Notes: generated by a model not told the origin, from the sequence alone. DNA of 64,000 bases from Bordetella pseudohinzii (GCF_000657795.2 NZ_JHEP02000002.1:372001-436000), one strand, 5' to 3'; shown: positions 49,612-61,413, counted from the stretch's first letter. Translations and numbers: made by a program.

Positions 49612-50868
49612 ATGCACCTCAATGAACTGAAGGCGCTGCACGTGTCGCAGCTGCTGGAAATGGCCGCTGGCCTGGAAATCGAGAACGCCAACCGCCTGCG
49701 CAAGCAGGAGTTGATGTTCGCCATCATGAAGCGGCGCGCCAAGCAAGGCGAGCAGATCTTCGGCGACGGCGTCCTGGAAGTCCTGCCCGACGGTTTCGGT
49801 TTCCTGCGCTCGCCCGAGACCTCGTATCTGGCCAGTACCGACGACATCTATATCTCGCCGTCCCAGATCCGACGCTTCAACCTGCATACGGGCGATTCCA
49901 TCGAAGGCGAAGTCCGCACGCCCAAGGACGGCGAACGCTACTTCGCGCTGGTCAAGGTCGACAAGGTCAATGGCGTCACGCCCGAGACCATCAAGCACCG
50001 GATCATGTTCGAGAACCTGACGCCGCTGCACCCCAACCAGGTGATGCGCCTCGAACGCGATATCAAGAGCGAAGAAAACCTCACCGGCCGTATCCTCGAT
50101 ATCTTCGCCCCCATCGGCAAGGGCCAGCGCGGCCTGATCGTCGCCCCGCCCAAGTCGGGCAAGACGGTGATGATGCAGCACATCGCGCATGCCATCACCA
50201 CCAACTACCCGGATGCCGTCCTGATCGTCCTGCTGGTCGATGAGCGCCCCGAAGAAGTGACCGAAATGCAGCGCACCGTGCGCGGCGAAGTGGTCGCCTC
50301 CACCTTCGACGAGCCGGCCACGCGCCACGTGCAGGTCGCCGAAATGGTCATCGAGAAGGCCAAGCGCCTGGTCGAGATGAAAAAAGACGTGGTCATCCTG
50401 CTGGACTCGATCACCCGCCTGGCCCGCGCCTACAACACCGTGGTGCCCGCCTCGGGCAAGGTGCTGACCGGCGGCGTGGACGCCAACGCCCTGCAGCGTC
50501 CCAAGCGCTTCTTCGGCGCGGCGCGCAACCTCGAAGAAGGCGGCTCGCTCACCATCCTGGGCACGGCGCTGATCGAAACCGGCAGCCGCATGGATGAAGT
50601 CATCTATGAAGAATTCAAGGGCACCGGCAACTCCGAAGTGCACCTGGAGCGCCGCCTGGCCGAAAAGCGCGTCTACCCGGCGATCAACCTGAACAAGTCG
50701 GGCACCCGCCGCGAAGAGCTGCTGATCAAGCCCGAGCTGCTGCAGAAGGTCTGGGTGCTGCGCAAGTTCATCCACGACATGGACGAAATCCAATCCATGG
50801 AATTCATCGTGGACAAGATGCGCGCCACCAAGACCAATGCCGAATTCTTCGACATGATGAAGAAGTAA
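49612..50868 (+). CDS. rho: Transcription termination factor Rho
   Basis: A 418-residue Rho, the hexameric RNA helicase that ends factor-dependent transcription. The N-terminal helical and cold-shock-like RNA-binding domains include [18 protein letters not shown] and [17 protein letters not shown]-loop PPKSGKT is at 179-185; Walker B and R-loop regions are [10 protein letters not shown] and [14 protein letters not shown], and the Q-loop [15 protein letters not shown] follows. Length matches E. coli (419). Confidence 0.99.
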   Translation: MHLNELKALHVSQLLEMAAGLEIENANRLRKQELMFAIMKRRAKQGEQIFGDGVLEVLPDGFGFLRSPETSYLASTDDIYISPSQIRRFNLHTGDSIEGEVRTPKDGERYFALVKVDKVNGVTPETIKHRIMFENLTPLHPNQVMRLERDIKSEENLTGRILDIFAPIGKGQRGLIVAPPKSGKTVMMQHIAHAITTNYPDAVLIVLLVDERPEEVTEMQRTVRGEVVASTFDEPATRHVQVAEMVIEKAKRLVEMKKDVVILLDSITRLARAYNTVVPASGKVLTGGVDANALQRPKRFFGAARNLEEGGSLTILGTALIETGSRMDEVIYEEFKGTGNSEVHLERRLAEKRVYPAINLNKSGTRREELLIKPELLQKVWVLRKFIHDMDEIQSMEFIVDKMRATKTNAEFFDMMKK

Positions 50869-50896
50869 GCACGGCGGCGCGGAGTTCCTCCGCGCC

Positions 50897-53800
50897 TCAA
50901 TGGCCGGTATCGAATTCCGGCAACGTCTGGCGGGAAGGCGTGGGCACGCTGAGTTCGACCGGCTCCACCTTGGGATCGTCCCAGGAGCCGGACACCTTGT
51001 ACTCCAGCGTCATGGCGCGCGCCAGCGGCTGCTTGAGCAGCCATTGCGTCACAAAGGCGCCCAGACCCACCAGAGGATTGACCAGCGCGGCGGTCGCCAC
51101 GGCCGCCCCGCTGGCATCCAGATTGGGCACCACCACGGCCTTGAGATCCCAGCGCTCGCTGATGATATTGGTGTTGCCCGCCAGCACAATGGCCGCCACG
51201 GGCCCGTTCACCTTATAGCCTTCGGTCTTCAGCACCCCGCCATCCAGCGACATCTGGCCGCGCACGGTGTCGAAGGGAAAGCCGTCGCGCAGGAGATTGA
51301 CCGGATTGAAGTCCAGCCTGGCCAGGCGCTGCAGCGACTGGAAGGACAGCAGTTCCAGCAGCCGGGCCGTGCGCGAATTGACATTCAGGAAGCGCCCTTT
51401 GTCGATGCTCACCGTGGCGCTGCCGCTGATGTCGCCGGGGTTATGGGTCCATGGCAGATTGCGCCAGGTGAAATCCGCCTCGGCGCTGCCCGTGCCGGCG
51501 GCCATCACCTGCTTGAGTCCGATGCGGTCCAGGAATTTGCCGAAGTCCTTGAAGTCCGCCTGGGCCTGCACGCTCAGGCCGCGCTGATCGCTGTCCAGGC
51601 GCCAATTGCCAGTGGCCTTGAGCGTGGCGTCGGCATTCTCGATCTGCAGCTTGTCCAGGCGCCAGAGACGGCCGCGCGCGGTATTGGTCCCCAGCAACGC
51701 CAGGCTGCCCAAGGGCTTGTCGTACAGCGAGAAGTTCTGCACCTGCAGATCGATGCCGGGGATGTCCGAGAGGTCATTGCCCGAGGACAGGCTGTCCTCG
51801 GCCTTGTTGCTGTCGCTGGCGCCGCCCAGGGAAAGATGCTTGAGCCGCGCCACGATATGTCCGGCGATCGCGCCGGAGGCTTCGGTCCACTCCAGCGTGC
51901 CGGTCGCCTGGCGCGACTCCATGTCGACGCGCCACTGGGCCGGCGCGGGCCGCTGGGCAAACAGCTTGAGGTCGATGAGGTTCAGGCTGGAGGTGCGCAG
52001 GATCGCGGTCGCCAGGTTGACCTGGTTGACCACCGGCATCGTGGGCTGGCCGTTCTTGCGCGCCGTGGCCGGGTTGGCGGGCTGATCGAACGCTTCGAGG
52101 ACCGCGTCCCAGCCCTGCAAGTCCAGTTCGGGCAGCGAAGCGGCCAGCGTCAGGCCCTGGCGGGGCAGGGTCGCGGCGCGGTTCACGCCCAGCGCCCCGC
52201 GGGCAAAATACGTCCCGGACTTGTCGCCGGGATCGCGCTCCAGCAGCACATTGACGTTGTCGCCCAGGCTGCCGGTCAGCCAGCGCCGGCCGCGGCTGCC
52301 GGCGTCGGTGGCGGGGCTCCATTGCAGCATGAGCGGCAATGCGGCCGCCGCGCTCTTGCCGACCGGCGCCGGCATATCGATGGCCAGGCCCGTCAGGTCC
52401 GAGCGCAGGGAAATATCGACTGAACCGCCGCGCAGGTAATTGAGCTGGCCGCGATAAGCGGTCTTGCCCGAAAAACGGTTCATCGCGCGCGCATTGATGA
52501 GCTGGGTCAGCGCATTGCCGGCCAGCGTGCCCTCGAATTGCAGCGGCTCGCTGCCCTTTTCCATCTTGCCCCAGATGCGCGCCGGCCCGCCCAGGAACTC
52601 GGCCCGGATGTCCTTGACGTGGATACCCCGTTCTGAAAAATCCAGCGCGCCGTGCACCTGGTCCAGCACCGGGATTTCCGGCATGAACTGGAAACTGTTG
52701 CCGGCAAAGACCACCTGCCCCTCGACCTTCGTGTCATCGGCGTTGAGCAGCGGCACGTCCAGCTTCAGCGGCACGTGCCAGTCCCCGGTGCCCGAGGACT
52801 CGCTCAAGGCCTCGTCCAGCAGTCCGCCCAGCGGCGAATTGGCCGCCAGCGCCAGATAGGCCGGCACCGGCCCGGAACTCATGCCGTCCAGGATGAGCCG
52901 GGCGTTGTGCTCCATATCGGGAATACGCGCGCTGACCGCCCCCAGGGTAATCACCTGCTCGGGCCCGGTGGGCACCTGGCCGCCGCCCGGCGAATCCAGC
53001 GTCAGGCTGGCCTTGTCCACGGCGAAACTGCCGCCCAGCTTCTCCAGCCTGGGCCAGGCCTTGCGGCCGGCGCGGGCGGGCGCGTAATCGACCGTCGCGT
53101 CGCTGAACTGGCCGGCAATGCGGAAGGCCCCCTGGGCGCCCGGCGCGGCGAAAGGAAAATCGTCCAGGTCGCCCTGGATGGTCACCGCCGCGTCGCGGAC
53201 ATCGCCTGCCGGCAAACCGATGGCCAGCCACTCGCGCGCATCGTGGTTCACCTCCAGCGGCAGATAGCGATGGATCGCGCTCATGCGGGCCCGCGTGATC
53301 GCGCCGCGCAGATCGGCCGTGCCGGCGGCGGACTTGCCCTCGGCGCGCCAGGTGCCATAGAGGCGCAATTCCACATCGTCATTGGCCAGGCGCAGCTGAG
53401 CCAGGTCCATGCGCAGCGGCTGGCCGTCCGGGCGGACAAAGCGCGTGTCCAGCTCCAGTTCGTCGGCCGCGATATCCGGAAACTCGAACAGCTCGGGCAG
53501 ATGCGCGCCGGCCTGTTCGGCGTAGGCCTTGACGCTCATGCCAGCCCCATCCGGGCTCTTGGCCAGCGGCAGATCGCTCAGTTGCAGCAGATCGCCGGGC
53601 AGGCCCTGCACGCGCCAGCGCAGGCGGCGCGCGGCCAGGCCCACACTGTCCTCGCCCGGGCCGCCGGCCTGCCAGGACAGGCCGCGCGTGACGGCGTCCA
53701 GCGTGAAGTCGGCCAGCTTGCCATGATCGATCTGCAGCCAGGCGCGCGTGGCCAGCCGGCCCTGCACCCGGGGAATGTCCAGCCAGGGACGCCAGGCCAG

Positions 53801-54535
53801 CGGCTCGGCATCGCCCAGTTCGGCATAGATCTGGCCGCTCCAGCTGGCCGGGTTGTGCGGCTGGGAAGCAAAGAGGCTGCGGTTGAACTCGCCGCGCACG
53901 ATGACGCTGGCGGCCAGTTCGCGAGGCGGACGCGCCCGCAGCGAAAAGCGATGCGAAAGACTGCCGTTGCGCACCAGCAAGTCCAGGCTGCTCAAGGCGA
54001 TCTCGGGCACCTGCCGGACCTCGTCCTGCCACCGCAGCGTCGTGTCGTAGAAGGTGACTTCGCGCAGCCGCGCCAGCCAGGCAAGCAAAGGGCTGTCGTC
54101 CTGACGGTCCTGCTGGCTGGGATCGAAGGACTGCCCGGCGACCCAGATCAGGCCCTGGGCATCGCGGCGCAGCGTGATATCGGCGCCATCGACCCTGAGA
54201 GTCAGCAGCGCCGGCGACATGCGCAGCACGCTGCGCCAGCCGAGCACGGCGCTGACGGCCGGCACGGTCAGGACGGCCTCGGCGTCCTCGGCGGTATGGA
54301 TGCGCACGCCGCTTAGCTTGAGCCGGGGATTCAGGCCGCGCCAGTCCGCGCTCAGATGATCGATATTGACGCGCGCGCCCAGGGCCTGGCTGGCATACTG
54401 TTCAATGCGCGGGCGCCATTCGTCGGCGCGCGGCAACACCCAGTAGCGCAGCCCCAGAAAGCCGATGGCGGCCACTCCATACAGGGCCAACAGGCCCCAG
54501 AAGAGCCAGCGAAGGACTTTGGTGGGTACACGCAC
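50897..54535 (-). CDS. YhdP-family AsmA-like protein
   Basis: A 1212-residue protein with one N-terminal membrane helix (about 9-30) and a very long beta-rich body, the YhdP (TIGR02099) type of AsmA-like proteins. In E. coli YhdP, TamB and YdbH move phospholipids across the periplasm to the outer membrane; that role is inferred here. C-terminal AsmA-type segments include LARLDFNPVNLLRDGFPFDTVRGQMSLDGGVLKTEGYKVNGP and NPLVGLGAFVTQWLLKQPLARAMTLEYKVSGSWDDPKVE. Start is GTG; ribosome site is weak. It converges with rho, 28 bases between stops, and is divergent from glnE. Confidence 0.92.
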   Translation of the reverse strand: MRVPTKVLRWLFWGLLALYGVAAIGFLGLRYWVLPRADEWRPRIEQYASQALGARVNIDHLSADWRGLNPRLKLSGVRIHTAEDAEAVLTVPAVSAVLGWRSVLRMSPALLTLRVDGADITLRRDAQGLIWVAGQSFDPSQQDRQDDSPLLAWLARLREVTFYDTTLRWQDEVRQVPEIALSSLDLLVRNGSLSHRFSLRARPPRELAASVIVRGEFNRSLFASQPHNPASWSGQIYAELGDAEPLAWRPWLDIPRVQGRLATRAWLQIDHGKLADFTLDAVTRGLSWQAGGPGEDSVGLAARRLRWRVQGLPGDLLQLSDLPLAKSPDGAGMSVKAYAEQAGAHLPELFEFPDIAADELELDTRFVRPDGQPLRMDLAQLRLANDDVELRLYGTWRAEGKSAAGTADLRGAITRARMSAIHRYLPLEVNHDAREWLAIGLPAGDVRDAAVTIQGDLDDFPFAAPGAQGAFRIAGQFSDATVDYAPARAGRKAWPRLEKLGGSFAVDKASLTLDSPGGGQVPTGPEQVITLGAVSARIPDMEHNARLILDGMSSGPVPAYLALAANSPLGGLLDEALSESSGTGDWHVPLKLDVPLLNADDTKVEGQVVFAGNSFQFMPEIPVLDQVHGALDFSERGIHVKDIRAEFLGGPARIWGKMEKGSEPLQFEGTLAGNALTQLINARAMNRFSGKTAYRGQLNYLRGGSVDISLRSDLTGLAIDMPAPVGKSAAAALPLMLQWSPATDAGSRGRRWLTGSLGDNVNVLLERDPGDKSGTYFARGALGVNRAATLPRQGLTLAASLPELDLQGWDAVLEAFDQPANPATARKNGQPTMPVVNQVNLATAILRTSSLNLIDLKLFAQRPAPAQWRVDMESRQATGTLEWTEASGAIAGHIVARLKHLSLGGASDSNKAEDSLSSGNDLSDIPGIDLQVQNFSLYDKPLGSLALLGTNTARGRLWRLDKLQIENADATLKATGNWRLDSDQRGLSVQAQADFKDFGKFLDRIGLKQVMAAGTGSAEADFTWRNLPWTHNPGDISGSATVSIDKGRFLNVNSRTARLLELLSFQSLQRLARLDFNPVNLLRDGFPFDTVRGQMSLDGGVLKTEGYKVNGPVAAIVLAGNTNIISERWDLKAVVVPNLDASGAAVATAALVNPLVGLGAFVTQWLLKQPLARAMTLEYKVSGSWDDPKVEPVELSVPTPSRQTLPEFDTGH

Positions 54536-54618
54536 GGGACTATCGGCAATTGACGCATCTTGGGGTATCGTCCCCTTATACCTGAAACCGGCCCCGCCGT
54601 CTTCCCATACCTACCGCC

Positions 54619-57390
54619 ATGTCGTCACCAACTTCTTCCTTCGACCAGGCATTGGCCTGGTCCGGCCACCTGCGCCGCCGCCTGGACGCCCACCCCGATC
54701 TGAGCGCCTGGCTGGGACAGGCCGCGGCCGAGCCGCTGACCGCCGCGCGCCTGAAGGCCTGGATGCACGAACTGGCGGGCAGCGACGCCACGTTACCCGT
54801 GGATACAACTCGGACGGTGCTGCGCAAGCTGCGCGAGCGGGTTTTCCTGTCGCTGATCGTGCGCGACCTGGGCGGACAGGCAGACCTCGAAGAAGTCGTC
54901 GGCGCCATGACCACCCTGGCCGACCTGGCGGTCTCGGCCGCCTATCGCAGCGTGGCCGACGACCTCATGCAGGCGCACGGCATGCCGCGCGAGGCCAGCG
55001 GCGCGCCGCAGGAAATGCTGATCGTGGGCATGGGCAAGCTGGGCGGACGCGAACTGAACGTATCCTCGGACATCGATCTTGTCATGCTCTATGGCGACGA
55101 GGGCGATACCGACGGCCCCCGGCGCATCAGCAATCATGAGTTCTACGGCCGCCTGACGCGCCGCATGATGCCCGTGCTCTCGGAGGCCGACGCCAACGGA
55201 CAGGTCTTCCGCACTGATCTGCGGCTGCGGCCCGACGGCGACGCCGGCCCGCTGGCCTGGAGCCTGGATGCTTTCGAGCACTATCTGATCGGCCAGGGCC
55301 GCGAATGGGAGCGCTATGCCTGGCTCAAGGCGCGCCTGATGCCGGCCCAGGCATTTGCCGGCAGCGACAGCCGCCTGCAGGCGCAGCAGCTCGAAAGCCT
55401 GCGCGTGCCCTTTGTCTACCGCAAGTACTTCGATTTCGACGCCCTGGCGGCGCTGCGCGCGCTACGCGAACGCATACGCCAGGACTGGCAGCGCCGCGCC
55501 CTGGCGCGCAACGGCGTGGACAGCGCCAACAACATCAAGCTCGGCGACGGCGGCATACGCGAGATCGAATTCGTGGTGCAGCTCTCGCAGCTCATCCGCG
55601 GCGGGCGCATGCCCGCGCTGCAAAAGCGCGGCCTGATCGAGGCCTTGCACGCCGAGCGCGACGCCGGCCTGCTGCCGGCCGAAGACGCCGCCCGCCTGGA
55701 GGCGGCCTACCGCTTTCTGCGCCGCACCGAACACGCCCTGCAATACCGCGAAGACGAGCAGACCCATCTGCTGCCGGGCGACCGCGCCCAGCGCGACGCG
55801 CTGGCCCGCGCCCTGGGCTATGCGCCAGCCGAGTTCGAAGACACCCTGGCCGGGCACCGCGAATTCGTGTCGCAGACTTTCCGCAACGCCTTCCGCCTGG
55901 CTGGCATGGGCGAAGAAGACGAACCGCCGCGGCGCGGGCCGGCCAACGCCGAGGAACAGCTGGGCCAACAGATCCAGGATGCCTTCGGCGACCAGGCCGA
56001 AGACCTCCTGAACCGCACCGAATCCTTGCTGTCCAGCCACCGTATCCGCAGCCTGCCCGACAGCAGCCGCCGGCGCCTGGAGGCGCTGCTGCCGGCCGCC
56101 TTGCAGGCCGCTTCGCAGACCAGCGCGCCGCTGGAGGCCGCCACCCGTCTGTTCGACCTCATCGAGGCCATCGCCCAGCGCAGCGCCTATCTCGCCCTGC
56201 TGGCGGAATACCCCGACACGCTGGCGCGCGTGGCCCGCATGGTGGCCGCCAGCCCCTGGGCGGCGCAATACCTCACCCAGCATCCGCTGCTGCTCGACAG
56301 CCTGATCGACTGGCGCACGCTGTTCGAGCCGCTGGATTTCGCGCAGATCGCCCGCCAGCTTGGCGCCGACCTGGACGCCTGCCGCCTGCCCGACGGCAGC
56401 CCCGATGTCGAACGCCAGATGAATCTCATGCGCGACGTCCAGCGCCAGGCCAGCTTCCAGCTGCTGGCCCAGGACCTGGAAGGCAGCCTGACCGTCGAGG
56501 CCCTGGCCGACCAGTTGTCGGCGCTGGCCGACCTGCTGCTGGCCGAAACCATCCGCCGCGTCTGGCCCCTGGTCAACCGCAAGCCCGACGCGCAGCCGCA
56601 TTTCGCCATCATTGCCTACGGCAAGCTGGGCGGCAAAGAGCTCGGCTATGCTTCCGACCTGGACTTGGTCTATCTCTTCCAGGATGACCGCGAGGATGCC
56701 GCCGAGGTCTACGCCAAGCTGGGCCGGCGCATGACATCCTGGCTGTCGACCATGACGTCCTCAGGCCGGCTCTATGAGGTGGACCTGCGGCTGCGCCCGG
56801 ACGGCGACGCCGGCCTGCTGGCGGTCTCGCTGGAGGCTTTCGAGCAATATCAGCGCAAGCATGCCTGGCCCTGGGAGCACCAGGCTCTCACGCGCGCGCG
56901 CTACGCCGCGGGCGACACCGAGGTCGGCGCGGCCTTCGAACGCATCCGGGGCGAAATCCTCGTCATGCCGCGCGACACCGAGGCCCTGCGCGCCGAGGTG
57001 CTGGCCATGCGCGACAAGATCAGCGCCGGCCATCCCAATCACAGCGAGCTTTTCGATCTCAAGCATGACCGCGGCGGCATGGTGGACGTGGAGTTCGTCA
57101 CCCAGTACCTGGTCCTCTGCCATGCCGGCAGCCACCGGGTGCTGGTCAACAACCTGGGCAATATTGCGCTCTTGCGCCTGGCCGGCGAAGCCGGCCTCAT
57201 CCCGGCCGAGCTGGGCCTGGCCGCCGGCGATGCCTATCGCACCCTGCGCCGGGTGCAACACCAGATGCGCCTGAAGGGCATAGACCGCGCCCGGGTGCCG
57301 CCCGAAGAATTGAGCGCCGAGCGCGAGGCGGTCAGCGGCCTGTGGCGCACGGTATTCGGGGACGCAAGTCTGTCGGGAGCAACGTCGTAA
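54619..57390 (+). CDS. glnE: Glutamine synthetase adenylyltransferase/deadenylase
   Basis: A 923-residue bifunctional GlnE controlling glutamine synthetase by adding or removing AMP in response to PII and glutamine. Two nucleotidyltransferase sites are seen: the N-terminal removase, [19 protein letters not shown] (D151, D153), and the C-terminal transferase, [19 protein letters not shown] (D680, D682). A helical linker with [19 protein letters not shown] joins them. Length fits the family (about 946 in E. coli). It lies divergent from the YhdP-like gene. Confidence 0.96.
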   Translation: MSSPTSSFDQALAWSGHLRRRLDAHPDLSAWLGQAAAEPLTAARLKAWMHELAGSDATLPVDTTRTVLRKLRERVFLSLIVRDLGGQADLEEVVGAMTTLADLAVSAAYRSVADDLMQAHGMPREASGAPQEMLIVGMGKLGGRELNVSSDIDLVMLYGDEGDTDGPRRISNHEFYGRLTRRMMPVLSEADANGQVFRTDLRLRPDGDAGPLAWSLDAFEHYLIGQGREWERYAWLKARLMPAQAFAGSDSRLQAQQLESLRVPFVYRKYFDFDALAALRALRERIRQDWQRRALARNGVDSANNIKLGDGGIREIEFVVQLSQLIRGGRMPALQKRGLIEALHAERDAGLLPAEDAARLEAAYRFLRRTEHALQYREDEQTHLLPGDRAQRDALARALGYAPAEFEDTLAGHREFVSQTFRNAFRLAGMGEEDEPPRRGPANAEEQLGQQIQDAFGDQAEDLLNRTESLLSSHRIRSLPDSSRRRLEALLPAALQAASQTSAPLEAATRLFDLIEAIAQRSAYLALLAEYPDTLARVARMVAASPWAAQYLTQHPLLLDSLIDWRTLFEPLDFAQIARQLGADLDACRLPDGSPDVERQMNLMRDVQRQASFQLLAQDLEGSLTVEALADQLSALADLLLAETIRRVWPLVNRKPDAQPHFAIIAYGKLGGKELGYASDLDLVYLFQDDREDAAEVYAKLGRRMTSWLSTMTSSGRLYEVDLRLRPDGDAGLLAVSLEAFEQYQRKHAWPWEHQALTRARYAAGDTEVGAAFERIRGEILVMPRDTEALRAEVLAMRDKISAGHPNHSELFDLKHDRGGMVDVEFVTQYLVLCHAGSHRVLVNNLGNIALLRLAGEAGLIPAELGLAAGDAYRTLRRVQHQMRLKGIDRARVPPEELSAEREAVSGLWRTVFGDASLSGATS

Positions 57391-57430
57391 AATAGGGGCT
57401 TACGTTGGCCCCTTCTGCCGGTTTTTTGCC

Positions 57431-58105
57431 ATGTCTGAACTCCTTCGCCCCAAACTCGAACTTCCCGCCGGCCACGGCAAGGTGCTGCTGCACTCCTGCT
57501 GCGCGCCCTGCTCCGGCGAAGTGATGGAGGCCATCACGGCCTCGGGCATCGACTACGACATCTTCTTCTACAACCCGAATATCCATCCGGTGAAGGAGTA
57601 CGAAATCCGCAAGCAGGAGAACATCCGCTTCGCGGAAAAGCATGGCATCAAGTTCATCGACGCCGACTACGACATGGACAACTGGTTCGACCGCGTCAAG
57701 GGCCTCGAAGACTCGCCCGAACGGGGCGAGCGCTGCACCGTCTGTTTCGACATGCGCTTTGAACGCACCGCGCTCTATGCCCATGAGCATGGCTACGACA
57801 CGATCACCAGCTCGCTGGGCATCTCGCGCTGGAAAGACATGAACCAGATCAACGGCTGCGGCGAGCGCGCCGCCGCGCGCTACGACGGCATGCTCTACTG
57901 GACCTACAACTGGCGCAAGGGCGGCGGTTCGCAGCGCATGATCGAGATCAGCAAGCGCGAGAACTTCTATCAGCAGGAATACTGCGGCTGCGTCTATTCG
58001 CTGCGCGACACCAACCGCCATCGCCGCGCGCAGGGCCGCGAGCGCATCCACATCGGCGTGAAGTTCTACGGCAAGGAAGACCTCATCAACGAGGAATCCC
58101 TCTAA
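57431..58105 (+). CDS. queH: Epoxyqueuosine reductase QueH
   Basis: A 224-residue QueH (DUF208), the non-cobalamin enzyme for the last step of queuosine synthesis. Cysteine pairs expected for the [4Fe-4S] cluster and catalytic centre are present: CC/C at 23, 24 and 27 ([10 protein letters not shown]), C102 and C105 (CTVC), and C185 and C187 (YCGC). The [13 protein letters not shown] and [16 protein letters not shown] segments are characteristic. It follows glnE by 40 bases. It replaces or complements QueG. Confidence 0.95.
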   Translation: MSELLRPKLELPAGHGKVLLHSCCAPCSGEVMEAITASGIDYDIFFYNPNIHPVKEYEIRKQENIRFAEKHGIKFIDADYDMDNWFDRVKGLEDSPERGERCTVCFDMRFERTALYAHEHGYDTITSSLGISRWKDMNQINGCGERAAARYDGMLYWTYNWRKGGGSQRMIEISKRENFYQQEYCGCVYSLRDTNRHRRAQGRERIHIGVKFYGKEDLINEESL

Positions 58106-58112
58106 AGGCCGT

Positions 58113-59504
58113 TCAGCATTCGACGATATTGACGGCCAGGCCGCCGCGCGCGGTTTCCTTGTACTTGGTCTTCATGTCGGCGCCCGTCTCGCGCATGGTC
58201 TTGATGACCGAATCCAGCGACACATAATGATGGCCGTCGCCGCGCAGCGCCATGCGCGCGGCGTTGACCGCCTTGACCGAGGCCATGGCATTGCGCTCGA
58301 TGCAGGGAATCTGCACCAGCCCTCCTACGGGGTCGCAGGTCAGCCCCAGGTTGTGCTCCATGCCGATCTCGGCGGCGTTCTCCACCTGCGCCACCGAACC
58401 GCCCAGCACGGCGGCCAGCGCGCCGGCCGCCATCGAGCACGCCACGCCCACCTCGCCCTGACAGCCGACCTCGGCCCCCGAGATCGAGGCGTTGTACTTA
58501 TAGAGCAGGCCGATGGCGGCGGCCGTGAGCAGGAAGTCGCGGATCCCCTGGCGGCTGGCCAGCGGCACGAAGCGGTCGTAATAATGCAGGACCGCGGGAA
58601 TGATGCCCGCCGCGCCATTGGTCGGCGCGGTCACCACGCGCCCGCCGGCGGCGTTTTCTTCATTGACCGCCATGGCGTAGAGGTTGACCCAGTCCATCAC
58701 CGACAAGGGGTCGGACAGCGCGCGCTCGGCGCGCTGGGTGAGGCTGCGATACAGCTCGGGCGCGCGTCGGCGCACTTTCAGGGGCCCGGGCAGATCGCCG
58801 TCGGCCTCGGGGTGGCCGATGCCACAGCCGCGGCTGACGCAATCCTGCATGACCTGCCAGATGCGGTCCAGACCTTGCTCGACCTCGGCCTGGTCGCGCC
58901 AGGTGAGCTCATTGCGCAGCATCACGCCGGCCACCGACAGGCCGCTTTCCTGGCACATGAGCACCAGCTCGCGGCCCGTGCGGAACGGAAACGGCATCTG
59001 GTCGTGGGCGGCGATGACCTGGCTGTTGGAGGCGCCGGGCGTGACGACGAAACCGCCGCCCACCGACAGATAGCGCGACTCGCGCAAGCATGCGCCGGCC
59101 GCGTCGAAGGCGTGGAACTTCATGCCGTTGGGATGTTCGGCCAGCGCTTCGCGGCGATAGAAAAGCAGGTGTTCTTTTTCGATGAAGGGCACGGAATGCC
59201 GGCCCAGGATGGGCAGCAGGCGGCTGGCGCGCACGGCCTGCAGCATGCCGGGGATGGCCGCGGGATCGACGGTGTCGGGCGCCTCGCCCATCAGGCCCAG
59301 CATGACGCCTTTGTCGGTGCCATGACCCTTGCCGGTGGCGCCAAGCGAGCCATAAAGCTCGCAGCGCAGGCTGGCCACCGCGGGCAGCAGCCCATCGCGC
59401 TCCAGGCCCTGCACAAAAAGCAGCGCCGCGCGCATGGGCCCCACGGTATGCGAGCTGGACGGGCCGATGCCGATTTTGAACAGGTCGAAGACGGAAACTG
59501 CCAC
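58113..59504 (-). CDS. sdaA: L-serine ammonia-lyase
   Basis: A 463-residue single-chain iron-sulfur L-serine dehydratase that converts serine to pyruvate and ammonia. The N-terminal beta domain begins [24 protein letters not shown], and the catalytic alpha domain has [35 protein letters not shown] and [20 protein letters not shown], including cluster cysteines. The start is GTG, with CAGGAGGTT 5-6 bases upstream, which decides it. It is divergent from the phosphate transporter gene. Confidence 0.96.
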   Translation of the reverse strand: MAVSVFDLFKIGIGPSSSHTVGPMRAALLFVQGLERDGLLPAVASLRCELYGSLGATGKGHGTDKGVMLGLMGEAPDTVDPAAIPGMLQAVRASRLLPILGRHSVPFIEKEHLLFYRREALAEHPNGMKFHAFDAAGACLRESRYLSVGGGFVVTPGASNSQVIAAHDQMPFPFRTGRELVLMCQESGLSVAGVMLRNELTWRDQAEVEQGLDRIWQVMQDCVSRGCGIGHPEADGDLPGPLKVRRRAPELYRSLTQRAERALSDPLSVMDWVNLYAMAVNEENAAGGRVVTAPTNGAAGIIPAVLHYYDRFVPLASRQGIRDFLLTAAAIGLLYKYNASISGAEVGCQGEVGVACSMAAGALAAVLGGSVAQVENAAEIGMEHNLGLTCDPVGGLVQIPCIERNAMASVKAVNAARMALRGDGHHYVSLDSVIKTMRETGADMKTKYKETARGGLAVNIVEC

Positions 59505-59616
59505 CTGGAACCTCCTGCCGGACGCAGCCGGCGCATAATGCCCTCATGATACGCGGCGGCCGCGGCGGCGCGGACCAGGCCGGACGCCGTGTTTCCCCCC
59601 GGAAGCGGGACGTGCG

Positions 59617-59651
59617 ATTATTACAGAATTATTACGTGTCATATTCAGATT
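59617..59651. promoter_or_regulatory. Tandem 11-base-period AT-rich repeat (possible Pho box)
   Basis: The octamer ATTATTAC occurs twice, at 59617-59624 and 59628-59635, one helical turn apart, and looser copies continue to about 59651. On the minus strand the segment reads like two CTGTNAT-type units with AT-rich spacers, reminiscent of a Pho box. The downstream Na/Pi transporter makes PhoB control plausible, but the match is partial and in reverse orientation. Confidence 0.35.
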
Positions 59652-59680
59652 AGCGTCAGGCCGCGAGCCTCAGGAGAACT

Positions 59681-61345
59681 ATGTCGGGATTGCTGTCCAT
59701 GCTGGATTTCGCCGGGTATGTCGCCCTGCTGCTCTGGGGAGTGCACATGGTGCAGACGGGCGTGCAGCGCGCCTTCGGCGCGGCCCTGAGCGCCGCCCTG
59801 GGGCGCGCGCTGGGCACCCGCGCCCGGGCCTTCGTGGCCGGCCTGGGGATCACCGCCGCCCTGCAAAGCAGCACGGCCACCGGTCTGATGATCACGGGTT
59901 TTGCCGCCGGCGGCGTGGTCGGACTGGTCCCCGCGCTGGCGGCCATGCTGGGCGCCAACGTCGGCACGACGCTGATCGTGCAGCTGCTGTCCTTCGACCT
60001 GACCTCCCTGGCCCCTCTGCTCATCCTGGCCGGCGTGTGGATGTTCCGCCGCTATCCGCCCGGACGCACCCGCGACCTGGGACGGGTCTTCATCGGCCTG
60101 GGCCTGCTGCTCATGGCCCTGCACGCCCTGGTCGAATTGTTCGAGCCGCTGGAGCAGGCTCCCCTGCTGTCCGTCATCCTGCAATCGCTGGCCTCCCAGC
60201 CCGTGCTGGCCGTGCTGCTGGCCGCCGCCCTGACCTGGGCCGCGCACTCCAGCGTCGCCGTGGTCGTGCTCATCATGTCGCTGGTCAGCCAGCAGGTCGT
60301 CAGCGTGGACGTCGCCATGGCCCTGGTGCTGGGCGCCAACCTGGGCACCGCGGTCAATCCCATGATCGAAGGCGTCACGGGCGACGATCCGGCCGCCCGC
60401 CGCCTGCCGCTGGGCAATCTGCTGACCCGCGTCGCGGGCGTGCTGGCCGGCCTGATCCTCCTGCCCTACATCGGCCCGCTCATGGCCAAGCTGGAGACCG
60501 ACCCCAGCCGCGTCGTGGCCAACTTCCACACCGCCTTCAACATCGTGGTCGCCCTGGTCTTCCTGCCCTTGCTCACGCCTTATGGCGCGCTGCTGTCGCG
60601 CTGGCTGCCCAAGCGCAGCGACCCCAACGATCCGGCGCGGCCGCAATACCTGGACGAATGGGCCCATGATATGCCCGCCGTGGCCCTGGGCAATGCGCGG
60701 CGCGAGGCGCTGCGCATGACCGACATGCTGCAGACCCTGCTGCTCTATGCCCGCGCGGGCTTCAAGCGCGACAACCGGCACCGCATGGTGCAGGCCCGCC
60801 AGCTCGACAGCGCGCTGGACAAGCTCGAAAACGCCATCACCACCTATATCGCCACGCTGGACCAGGAAAACCTCACCCAGGAAGACCGCCAGCAGCTCGA
60901 CAGCATCCTGGCCTTCACCAGCAACGTGGGGCACGCGGCCGACATCGCCTTCCATGGGCTGCTGGGCCATATTTCGCGCCTGCGCAAGCAAGGGCTGCTG
61001 CTCTCGCCCGAGCAGCGCGCCCATATCGACGACACGCTCGCCGCCCTGGTGGCCAATCAGCGCCAGGCCGCCGCGCTGTTCGTCAATGACGATCTGCGCC
61101 AGGCCCGCGCTCTGGCCGGCGAAAAATCGCGTTTCCGCGCCATGGAGGCCGAGGCGGCCGAAGCCCATCTGCACAAGATCAAGGGCGGCGAAGTCGATGC
61201 CGCCGAGGCCGGCGCGCTCTACCTGGACATCCTGCGCGACATGAAGGGCATCAACTCGCACCTGGTCGGCGCGGCGGCCTATCCCCTGCTGGCCCGCCAC
61301 GGCGAACTGCTGCCCAGCCGGCTGCGCGACGCCAATGCCGATTGA
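59681..61345 (+). CDS. Na/Pi cotransporter family protein with PhoU-like domain
   Basis: A 554-residue NptA/Na-Pi cotransporter-type protein. Two inverted transport repeats are seen as ALQSSTATGLMITGFAAGG with GANVGTTLIV and TWAAHSSVAVVVLIMSLVS with GANLGTAVNPMIEG, the QSS-type signature. The last 200 residues (about 345-545) are a soluble helical PhoU-like domain (LDSALDKLENAITTYIATLDQENLTQEDRQQLDSIL). AGGAGA precedes the ATG. Whether it imports or exports phosphate is not readable. Confidence 0.93.
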   Translation: MSGLLSMLDFAGYVALLLWGVHMVQTGVQRAFGAALSAALGRALGTRARAFVAGLGITAALQSSTATGLMITGFAAGGVVGLVPALAAMLGANVGTTLIVQLLSFDLTSLAPLLILAGVWMFRRYPPGRTRDLGRVFIGLGLLLMALHALVELFEPLEQAPLLSVILQSLASQPVLAVLLAAALTWAAHSSVAVVVLIMSLVSQQVVSVDVAMALVLGANLGTAVNPMIEGVTGDDPAARRLPLGNLLTRVAGVLAGLILLPYIGPLMAKLETDPSRVVANFHTAFNIVVALVFLPLLTPYGALLSRWLPKRSDPNDPARPQYLDEWAHDMPAVALGNARREALRMTDMLQTLLLYARAGFKRDNRHRMVQARQLDSALDKLENAITTYIATLDQENLTQEDRQQLDSILAFTSNVGHAADIAFHGLLGHISRLRKQGLLLSPEQRAHIDDTLAALVANQRQAAALFVNDDLRQARALAGEKSRFRAMEAEAAEAHLHKIKGGEVDAAEAGALYLDILRDMKGINSHLVGAAAYPLLARHGELLPSRLRDANAD

Positions 61346-61413
61346 CGCGCCGCCCGCCAGGCTGCAACATAGCCGGGCCGGGCAGATGCCGGCACCCTCA
61401 CAGGCGGAGCGTC

